Assembly (NCBI GenBank): GCA_028583415.1
Contig: CM053276.1
Coordinates: 7,594,663 to 7,658,662, forward strand
DNA from: Protea cynaroides
Taxonomy: Eukaryota; Streptophyta; Magnoliopsida; Proteales; Proteaceae
Length of the DNA: 64,000 bases
Direction of reading: 5' to 3'
Below the pieces are notes generated by a model that made no database searches, was not told where the DNA came from, and was given only the letters and a program-made list of their open reading frames with translations. Made by a program: the position numbers and the translations under genes. Each line of letters opens with the position of its first letter. Position 1 is the stretch's first letter. Below are positions 55,761-64,000 of the stretch, one piece after another.

Positions 55761-56237
55761 CCCCCCCCCCTCCCCCCTTTTTTTTTTTCCCCTCCCCTCC
55801 TCCTTTTTCCTCTTTTTTTTTTTTTACACAAAAAAAACACCTTACAAAAAAATTACTTTTTTTATAATTATATATTTTTTTTAATAAAAAAAAAAAACCC
55901 CCCCCCCTAAACAAAAAAATAAATTAAAAAAACAAACCCCCAAAAAAAAAAAACCCCCCCCCCCCCCCCAAAAAAAAAAACTCTATCTCCTGGACCGCGC
56001 GTTCCCCCCCAAAATACTCCACTCTTTTCCCAATAAAAATTCCATAAATCTTATATGTATATCACTAACCATTAAGCTGTTGGTACTGTTCACGTGAACA
56101 GTACCGCGTGGTTTGGGCGTCGCGGAAAGGAGTGTTCACGTGAATTAAAGCAGTGTGGATATAATAATATAGCCATGTTGACTGGCCTCAACGATCCTTG
56201 GGCTGGTCCACTACTGGCTGGTCCTTGGACTGCATCA
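54754..56237 (-). repeat. 5' LTR of gag-only element, with abnormal insert
   Basis: Matches the other LTR from 54754 to about 55510 and again from about 56075 to 56237. The 550 bp between have no counterpart. The end region also has 50-60 bp not in the other LTR (56106-56190). Confidence 0.85.
55512..56065. other. Homopolymer-rich block, probable assembly artefact
   Basis: Long runs of C with some G, T and A fill this block; reading frames through it give only poly-Pro or poly-Gly. It interrupts an LTR whose partner is continuous at that point (53123-53128). It is unlikely to be real biology and most probably marks low-quality consensus. Confidence 0.8.
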
Positions 56238-56467
56238 CATAGGCATAGCAATTTGCTGATTAATCCATGCATCTTGTATAATCTTTAGTTCAGGCCATAA
56301 TAGAAAAATAACTTTATTTGTTTTTCGTGGTAAAAATCCTTGAACATGGAAAAAGACATTTGAAAATGGAACATAATACATATCCATCCTTTTGCAGAAC
56401 ACCAATGATCAAGATTTACAAAATTGTTTCCTATGGATTACCTCAAAAAACTAGCAGCGGTAAGGTT

Positions 56468-56490
56468 TACAACAACAACAACAACAACAA
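56468..56490 (-). repeat. (TTG)n 3' tail of the RTE LINE
   Basis: Seven to eight AAC/TTG units adjoining the conserved 3' terminal word of the LINE. Confidence 0.9.
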
Positions 56491-58313
56491 AGCCTTATCC
56501 CAACTAAATAGGGTCGGCTACATGGATTCTTGCCTTGCAATTAGTTCTGTTTGAGGCCATACTTGAAAGAAGGCCCAAGTTGCATGTCTTTCCTCACCAC
56601 CTCATGTAAAGTCATCTTAGGTTTGCCCTTGGCTCTTTTAGATTTTTGATTTTAATCAAATCACTCCTCCATATTGGAGCATCTAAAGACCTTCATTGAA
56701 CATGGTCATGCCACTTCAAACGAATTTCACGTAGCTTATCATGTATCGGCATTACTCCTAAATTAGCTATAATACGTTCATTCCTTACCGTATCCTTCCT
56801 AGTTTTGCCACACATCCATCTCCACATCCTTATCTCAGCTATAGCGAGTTTATCTATATGATAATTCTTAACTGCCCAACATTCCGCACCATACATCATA
56901 GCGTTGAATGACTGTCCTTATAAAATTCTCCTTTAAATTTTAAAGGAATATGCCGATTATACATCACTCCAGATGCACCTCTCCACTTCATCCATCTTAT
57001 TTTAATCCTTTGTGAAACATCATCCTCTATATCACCTTCTTTATTTATAGTTGGACGTAGATATCTAAAATAGTCATTTTACGGTATCTCCCTCTCATCA
57101 ATTTTATCCACCTTATTATCCGTCGTGTGTGGCTAAAGTTACACACAATTTACTCCGCCTTTGTTCTTCTTATCTTAAAACCTTTTGATTCCAAGGTTGA
57201 TCTCCATAACACCAACTTGATGTTAATCTCTGCTTTTGTCTCATCCCAAGATAATCAGAAAAAGAGCATACATCAAGAAATTTCATCTCGAATATCTCTG
57301 GTCAAATCTCCATGATAAGCGCAAACAAATAAGGGCTGAAAGTTGATCATTGATTCAACCCAATTGTAATTGGGAACTCACTACCTTGACCCCCTATGGT
57401 TGCTACACTAGTCACCACACTATAATATATATCCTTGACTATGTCCACATATTTGCTCGAAATACCTCCTTTATCTAGCACTTGCCAGATTAACTCTCTT
57501 GGGGCTCTGTCATAAGCGATTTCTAGGTCAATAAAGACCATATGGAGGTCCTTCTTGTAATATCTAAAACTTTTAATGAGTCTCCTAAATAAGTAAATAG
57601 TTTTTGCTGTGGATCTCCTTGGTATAAAACCAAATTGGTTATCCATAATAGTTGTTTCTTGTCTCATGCGAGTTTCAATAACTCTTTCCTATAATTTCAT
57701 AGTATAAATCATTAGTTCTATGCCTTTATTGGTCGATCATTAGGTGTTTTCATTTAGTAGGTTCATAGGTTGTAGAAATAATCATTCCATCTCTCCTTAA
57801 TGTCCTCATCCCTTACTAGAATTTTACCATGTGCATTTTTAATACATCGAACATTTCCTTTCCCTCATTTTAGCTATTTTATAGATTTCTGTTCTCCCTC
57901 CTTTTGTGCTTGAATTATTATAAATGTCTTCATATTTATTGACCCTTGCTTTTGTAACTGTTAACTTTAGGTAATGGACCCATTCACATGGGGTCCATTC
58001 CTCTCTCTTGGTTTTAGTATTATTGACAAGAGGAGTCTAACTTGTTGACTTAGTGAAACTAGCATTGATAACTTGTGGAACAAGTTGGCTATGTGCCTTG
58101 TTCCTAATCTGATTATAAGTTTTATCTTTTATTCTTCTTATCTCCTTATGTAATTGGGACTCCCTCTCATGATGAGATGTGGAGTCCTCTCCTATCCTAT
58201 CTCTATTTCATTATATGTTATTAGGAGACTAGGATTATTGTGTAACTGGGATTCATTCTTAGTCTAGAATTCTTTGTTATATTGACATATGGAATTCCTA
58301 TTCCCATTGTAAG

Positions 58314-60421
58314 AGAAGTGTTTCAAGCAAATATGTGGCATAGTCAAGGATATGTATTATAATGTGATGACCACTAGTATAAGAACTGTGGGGGGATTAG
58401 GGTTTTGAATTCCCAATTACAATTGCGTTACATCAAGGATTAGCTTTAAGTACTTATCTGTTTGCCCTCATTATGGATGATTTAACCAGATACATTTAAG
58501 ATGAAGTTCCTTGGTGCATGCTTTTTGTTAATGATATTGTTTTGGAGGGTGAGACAAAAGTAGGGATTGACGCTAAGTTGGACATATGTAGATCGACATT
58601 GGAATCAAAAGGTTTTAAGATAAGTAGAACGAAGACATAGTATATGGTGTGTAACCTTAGTCACACAATTGAGGTAGTGAAAATTGATTAGAGGGAGATA
58701 TAACAAAGTGGTTATTTTAGGTATCTAGGTTCAATCATAAATCATAAATAGAAAGTGATGTAGAGGATGATATTTCAAAGAGGATTAAAATAGGATGGAT
58801 GAAGTGGAGAGGTGCGTCTAGAGTGCTATGTGATTGGCGTATTCCTTTAAAACTTAAAGAAAAATTTTATAAGATAGTCATTCGACTGTGATATAGCAGC
58901 AGGCCTACAAGATGAGATGGGCATGGATTGGAATCTTTCTAGGATTTTGATTGGGATAATTGTAATATTTTATTTTGGGAATTTTAGATGAGAAGATTAG
59001 GTAATATTTTATTAAACAATTAGTAGATTATGGTTTCCATCTTTAATTAGGATTTTATTTATTTACTAGTTTATTTCAATTGGTTTAAAAAAGTATTTCT
59101 TTTAAATAGACATGTAGTAGGATTTTATTTTCAGATTTGAATGGAATGAAGAATTGATTGAATGATTGTGGTGTGCTTGCGGACAGAATTGGTGTGTTCT
59201 CTCTCTTTCTCTCTCTCTCTCTCCGTCTCAGTGAACCAAAGCCGACCTTTCTCTTGGTCTGTTCCTCTCTCCTTCTTCCTCCCTTTCTACTTCTTCTTAT
59301 TTCTTCTCGTGTTCCCTTGTTCTGGGCAGTAATCCTAGACCAGCAAAGGCTCATTGATCTCCCTCACTTCTCCTCCCTTTGCCCTGATATTCTGTGCTAG
59401 GGTTTCCTAAACCTAGGTGACTTGAAACCCCAGAACCCATAACCCAAAACCCCTTCAACATTGAAGTACAAAACATGCAACTTACCCCTTCTCTCTCCTA
59501 CCGCCAAACCTAGTTTCAGACCCTCAATACTCTCCCAATCCTTGCTATTTGGAGTAGCTAATAGGATGATTCAATAGGCCAGGAAGTTGTGACTATGCTC
59601 CTAAAATTCCAGATCAAGAGGAGTCGAATGGAGTGAGATATCTCACTCGAAAGCATTCAGTTTTACTGCCGCTGGTCTTCAGTCCAAGGTTGAAGACAAC
59701 CTTCCAGCTACAAGTCACGAATCATTTTATTACCGTTATTTTTCCCTTTTCCTTTTTTACCCCTTCTTTTCCCTTTATTTATAAAGTTATCTCTACTAGT
59801 GTTTAATACCCACAATACCCTCTCCTCTTTAAATAGAATTCCTATTATGTTCCTAAGGTCTGTTTGGTTCTTCAAGTTATTGGATAGTTCTGATTATTTA
59901 CCCAATTGCCACTGAATCGCTCAAATAAAGCTTATATTGTTTGGTTGGGCCCATTAGCGGATCCAATAGGGTTTTCTCAACCCGGGTCCCGCATCAGACC
60001 GACTATGATGTATGGTGTGGAATCTTAGGTAGTTAAGAAGTAGCATATAGATAAACTTAGTGTAGCTGAGATAAGGATGTTGAGATGGATGTGCGGCAAA
60101 ACTAGGAAGGATAAGGTAACAAATGATCATATTAGAACTAATTTGGGAATGACGTTGATATATGATAAGCTAAGAGAAAGTCGTTTGAAATGGTATGACC
60201 ATGTTAAACGGAGGCTGTTAGATGCTATGAAGGAGTAATTTGATTCAAATCAAATAATCTAAAAGAGCCAGGGGCAGACCTAAGATAACTCTAGATGAGG
60301 TGGTGAGGAAAGACATACAACTTAGGCCTTCTTTCAAGTATGGCCTCAACTAGAGCGGATTGGAGGACAAGAATCCATGTAACCGATGCCACTAGTTGGG
60401 ATAAGGCTTTGTTGTTGTTGT
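58314..60421 (+). mobile_element. 5'-truncated RTE-type LINE, plus strand
   Basis: Begins inside the RT domain ('DMYYNVMTTSIRTVGG'), continues 'ALIMDDLTRY' and a worn catalytic 'MLFVNDIVLE' (usual ADD reads VND), then, past a nested insertion, the C-terminal region ('KLSVAEIRMLRWMCGKTRKD') and the tail GGGATAAGGCTTTG(TTG)n. Flanked by perfect 8-bp duplications ATTGTAAG (58306-58313 and 60422-60429). 5' truncation is typical of LINE insertion. Confidence 0.87.
58889..59996. mobile_element. Solo LTR nested in the plus-strand LINE, 1108 bp
   Basis: Ends TGATATAGCAGC and CCCGCATCA, flanked by GACTG (58884-58888) and GACCG (59997-60001), a 5-bp duplication with one change. Leaving it out restores the LINE word (IR/PTMMYG). 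Contains a CT tract at 59194-59222. No primer site or coding. Confidence 0.82.
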
Positions 60422-60679
60422 ATTGTAAGTTTGTAACTAAGACTCCTTCTAATGAGGAGTCTTAGTTCTATCCTATATCCCTTATTTGAATATATAGAAA
60501 TAGTGACTGCTAAGGGGAGAGGACTACATACAATTTTCTCTCTTTTCCTTAAAATACTATTCATGAGTTACTGTTCACGGTACTATTCATAGTCCTGAAG
60601 CAATCTTTTATTTCTCCATCGTCTCTCATTCTCGCTTTCTTTCTATTTCTCATTCTCTCTTTCTTTCTATTTTGTCGCA

Positions 60680-61233
60680 TGGTATCAGAGTGGTTGATCT
60701 GATTTGCTGTTTTGAGATTCATCTATGTTTATCGTTTTGGTGTGCAGCCACTATTGTTGCCTCTACTGCTTATGGTGCTGTGTCTATTCTACTTTTCTAT
60801 CCATGCAGATGTCTATTCATATGCTGCTTCCTTGCACCTGATCTGCCTATGGCTATGGCTAGTACAATCTGGTTTTGTTTTGACACTCTGCTGCACCGCA
60901 AGCCACAATAACTGTTATTGCCTACTTTGTTATGCTCAAGTTTGTGTCTCCTACCGTAATTTATACATGAGGAATGTTCCACATTATGGAGAGAAGGATT
61001 ACATATCTGCTCAAGTTCATGTTTGTTTATTGATGTGAGCCTACTAAAGCCTATTACTGTCATTGCATGTGATGCAACCTCTACCACCAGTTCGTGTTTG
61101 CTCATGTTGAAGGCTTGAAGTGTACTATTACTCTTTGCTTATATTGGAGATCAGAGTTGCTGTTCATAACTGTTCCAAGCTGGACATGGGTGACTTATTT
61201 GCTCTAGCTTGAGAGAGAGAGAGAGAGGGGGGG
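60680..61233 (+). other. Internal region of the short LTR element
   Basis: Non-coding apart from ORFs of 60672-60911 and 60712-61038, which show no gag or pol features. Ends in a GA/G-rich polypurine tract. Confidence 0.7.
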
Positions 61234-61821
61234 TGCTAACTATAGGGAATGGACCCATTCACATGGGTTTATTCCTCTCTCTTGGTTCTAGTACTATCGA
61301 CAAGAGGAGAGCTGGCTTGTTGACTTAGTCAAAGCTGCATTGATAACTTGTGGAACAAGTTGGCTATGTGCCTTGTTCCCAATCTGATTATATGTCTTAA
61401 CCTTTTATTCTCTTATCTCCTTATGTACACCCTCTCATGTTGAGATGTGGAGTCCCTCTCCTATCTTACTATCTCTTATATTAGGAGACTAGGATTATTG
61501 TGTAACTAGGATTTATTGTGATGTTGACTTATGAAATCCCTATTAGGAGACTAGATTATTGTGTAATCTAGGATTTCTTGTCATGTTGATATATGAAATT
61601 CCTATTCCCATTGTAATTAGGACTGTGGTGTCCTAGACCTATCCTATTTTCCTTATTTGAGTATTTATAAATAGTGACTGTTAGGGGGAGAGGACTACAT
61701 ACAGTTTTCTCTCTTTTCCCTAAAAGACTATTCATAAGTTTTTGTTCACGGTACTATTCATTCCTGAAACAGTCTTTTATTTCTCCATATTTTCTCCTCT
61801 CTTTCTTTCTATTTTGTCACA
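61234..61821 (+). repeat. 3' LTR of the short LTR element
   Basis: 588 bp, TGCTAACTATAGG..TTTTGTCACA. Has an internal near-duplication (TAGGAGACTAG(GA)TTATTGTGTAA) and a TATA-like 'TATTTATAAATAG' near 61663. Confidence 0.85.
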
Positions 61822-62408
61822 CACAATCTTCTTAGCTTCATTTCTGAAAAATTTATACATATTTGGATCCTCTACATCCTAAGTCCTTTGCCATGCCTTA
61901 AAATTAGCTTTCTTAACCTTAATGGATGCTTGAATCTCATCATCCCACCACCAAGACTCCCTAGAGGTCTTTCTTTTTCTTTTCAATACACCTAAGACAT
62001 CTTTAGCTACCTTCTTAATACAAGCCAACTTCTCGTTCCACATCTCATTAGTGCCTCCAGGAAAGTTCCACTTTCCTTCTTTGGTACTTTAGCAATAAAT
62101 GCTTTCAATATAATATTTTTAAGTTCCATCACTTATTCTAAGGCAATTAGCCTCACTTTTTTTATGATTCGATCGATGTAAGACACATATACATGACCAC
62201 TAATCTATGTTGTGTGGTTAGGATCTTCCCCCATATAACTTTATAATCCTCACATAAAAACCTGTCAGACCTTCTAGACAGAAAGAAATATATTTGGCTA
62301 CTATGATACCCATTTTAAAGGTGATTAAATGCTCTTCTCTCTTTTCAGTTTATGTGTTTACAACGGATAAATCATAAGCCAAAACAAGATCTAAAATGGA
62401 AGTCCCCT

Positions 62409-63437
62409 TGATGCAATACAGGTCTACCGCAGGAGGAGCCAAGCCGAGCCAAGTCAAGCCAGCTGAGCCTCCTGTGGTTAGTGGCTAAAGTCAATGGCCA
62501 GATTTAGGACAGCTGTAGGGTAGCTGTCTCAACTAGAGATTCCTCGGACGATAGTTGCCATGGAATCCACCTACTATCTATAGAGTTACTAATTATATAA
62601 GTTTTCTTAAGTTGGTTATTTCTATTGTTAGTTACTTGCCAAAGTTAATCTGGATTGTTTCTATTTTTAGTTTAGGAAAGATTGTATAAAGCAATAGAAT
62701 ATTAGATCCTCTTCTTTTGTAAAGTTCAAAAAGGAAAGATTGTCACTCTCCTCCTTTGTAAAGTTTCCACAAGGAAGGATTGACCAAGTCTTAACCTTCT
62801 TAATTGTATTCACAGCTATCTCTATATATATGAATACGAGAGAAGAAAGAAGTTTTCAGAAAATTTGAAGACTTGCTTGCGATATCAAGCTGAGTCTCCA
62901 AGGCTGTGAGACTCTGCCGATATCCTCTCTCCCCTCTTCTCTTTCATTAATTCTGCCCCTCTCCCTAACCCCGTTACTCCATCGATTATACCTGCTCCTC
63001 TCTATCTTCTAGTACTGATTTCTGCAACCATCAGTCACTCCAAAGCTGCTGCAACTGAAGATCAGAAGACTGATAACAAGAGCTCACTACAACTGCGTGA
63101 GTCAAAGAGAAGATCTCCAACTAATACACTGCACATCATCACTCAAAAGTCAGCCTACGGTTCCTGTTCTGGAATCTTACTACCGCAGCATCTTGGAAAC
63201 TCCATGGCTTCTCAACCTCTGATCAGATCGACTTCACCTTTTGGTATTGTCGTATACTCATATGATACTTCACCCATCCAGAATTATTGATCATCCAATG
63301 GTCGGATTGGCTAGAACAGACAAGTTTCTATTTCTGATTTCTGGTATTGTTATTAAATTTGTTATTGGGACTGGTTGTAAAAGATTTTATTGTAAGGCTA
63401 AGGCCTATGTTAATTGTCAAATCCTAGTCTTGCACCA
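62409..63437 (+). mobile_element. Solo LTR in the minus-strand LINE, 1029 bp
   Basis: Ends TGATGCAATACAGG and AGTCTTGCACCA, flanked by perfect 5-bp duplications CCCCT (62404-62408 and 63438-63442). Leaving it and one duplication out restores the LINE reading frame across the joint (RNEEGTSILDL). A TATA-like CTATATATATG lies at 62821-62831, giving the strand. Not related in sequence to the other solo LTRs by eye. Confidence 0.85.
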
Positions 63438-64000
63438 CCCCTCCTCATTCCTCTGTCCAAAACCATATCCTCCATGTACACCTTCATAACCTCTTCTATC
63501 TCTCCCCACATGTCCATTCAGATCACCCCCTATTATAAAATTTTTTCCTTGTCAAAAACTTGCATTAATCCATCCATGTGTTCTTAAAATTGTAGCTTAC
63601 TACTTTCATCCAATCCTACTTGGAGTGTATAAACACTAATTATATTGACAATCTCTTTCGCCAACACAAGCTTACTGGGTATAATCTTATCACCGAATCT
63701 TTTAGCATCCACCACATCATTCTTTAAATCTTTGTCCACTATTATGCCCACTCCACTTCTATTACTTTTATCCCCCGTATACCAATGTTTAAAGTTATTC
63801 AATTACTTGGCTTTCTTAGCCTTCCATCTAGTCCCTTGAATACAAGCTCTGTTAATCCTTCTTCTTCTCATAACATCTATCAGTTCTAGACTCTTACCTA
63901 TTAAAGATCCTATGTGCCAAGATGTTAACTTACATTGCATTCACAAAACCCAAGAATGACACAGTATCATGGTTTAAAAATAAAGATATTAGAAGTGTAT

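Larger units (their letters stand above)
52368..56237 (-). mobile_element. Gag-only LTR retrotransposon (gypsy-type, TR-GAG-like)
   Basis: LTRs 52368-53237 and 54754-56237, each TG..CA, with perfect flanking duplications CATAG (52363-52367 and 56238-56242). Reading the minus strand: 5' LTR, primer site TGGTATCAGAGC (54739-54750), a gypsy-type gag, polypurine tract AAGTGGGGGGAGT (53238-53250), 3' LTR. There is no protease, RT or integrase, so it depends on another element for movement. LTRs differ by about 4-5% over the first 190 bp by eye. The right LTR carries a foreign-looking C/G/T-rich block. Confidence 0.9.
57959..60679 (+). repeat. 5' LTR of the short LTR element, interrupted
   Basis: True LTR sequence is 57959-58313 and 60430-60679, about 605 bp in sum, matching 61234-61821. 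The rest is the nested plus-strand LINE. Confidence 0.8.
57959..61821 (+). mobile_element. Short non-autonomous LTR element (TRIM/LARD-like)
   Basis: LTRs 57959-60679 (including a nested LINE) and 61234-61821. Primer site TGGTATCAGAGT (60680-60691) follows the 5' LTR and a purine tract (GAGAGAGGGGGG, 61222-61233) precedes the 3' LTR. The internal part is only about 554 bp and has no gag or pol. Inserted into the minus-strand LINE, whose frame resumes (KKIV / TKARVNKYE) when the element is left out. The flanks GTAAC and CACAA are not a clean duplication. Confidence 0.82.
56468..64000 (-). mobile_element. RTE-type LINE, minus strand, split by nested insertions
   Basis: Three separated parts in order: 3' part with RT and tail (56468-57958), linker (61822-62408) and endonuclease (63438-64000, running off the window). 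RT words: 'DNQFGFIPRRSTAKTIYLFR' (57590-57640) and 'FIDLEIAYDRAPRELIW'. Downstream: 'MMYGAECWAVK' and 'RMWRWMCGKTRKD' (56750-56899). Endonuclease: 'RSGVGIIVDKDLKNDV'. The 3' end reads GGGATAAGGCTTTG followed by (TTG)n, the known plant RTE tail. Several frame breaks make it inactive. Confidence 0.88.

Noticed and set aside
55477..55914. ORFs of 111-145 aa rich in Gly or Pro on both strands
   Set aside because: They are translations of homopolymer C/G runs in a block that looks like an assembly artefact.
60672..61105. ORFs in the internal region of the short LTR element
   Set aside because: No gag, protease, RT or integrase features, and both strands are equally open.

Overview
The window is nuclear DNA of a flowering plant. 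The evidence is split genes with GT-AG introns, plant-type Ty1/copia and Ty3/gypsy elements with initiator-tRNA-Met primer sites, RTE-type LINEs, Au-like SINEs, and a fragment of a plant mitochondrial tRNA-Tyr. Exon content and TE types suggest a non-grass angiosperm, but I cannot fix the lineage from sequence alone. The DNA is mostly repeats, with three recognisable protein-coding genes and one nuclear tRNA gene.

Layout. 1-1257: no gene seen. 1258-8263: a decayed full-length copia element with 407-bp and 399-bp LTRs, a structured leader and a broken gag-pol. 8264-10081: SPS4 upstream region with a MITE and a (CT)n tract. 10082-17745 (+): sucrose-phosphate synthase of family C, 14 exons, all junctions in phase, 1054 aa. 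18490-33468 (-): a split gene for a coiled-coil protein of about 240 aa that I do not recognise. It converges on SPS4, and its 9.8-kb intron holds a deleted copia element (+, 20856-22855) and a complete copia element (-, 24186-30050, TSD CAATT). 33469-34404: short divergent promoter region with a hairpin MITE and two CACGCGCGTG palindromes. 34405-41858 (+): GDPD4-like glycerophosphodiester phosphodiesterase, 8 exons, 323 aa.

41859-48640: gene-poor, then a coding-less relative of the first copia element, split by a 2283-bp solo LTR with perfect ACTAG target duplications. 49543-49613 (-): tRNA-Gly(CCC). 52368-56237 (-): gag-only LTR element with perfect CATAG duplications; one LTR contains about 550 bp of C/G/T homopolymer sequence that is probably an assembly artefact. 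56468-64000 (-): an RTE-type LINE holding a short non-autonomous LTR element, which holds a second RTE LINE (+), which holds a solo LTR, plus another solo LTR. This is a four-level nest.

Functionally, SPS4 makes sucrose-6-phosphate in the cytosol and GDPD4 hydrolyses glycerophosphodiesters at a membrane. There is no sign that the genes form a pathway cluster. The most unusual signals are a set of hairpins in the leaders of two related copia elements, with base changes that keep the pairing; the mitochondrial tRNA relic in an SPS4 intron; the gag-only LTR element with a 24-bp palindrome built on CACGTG; and the deep TE nest.
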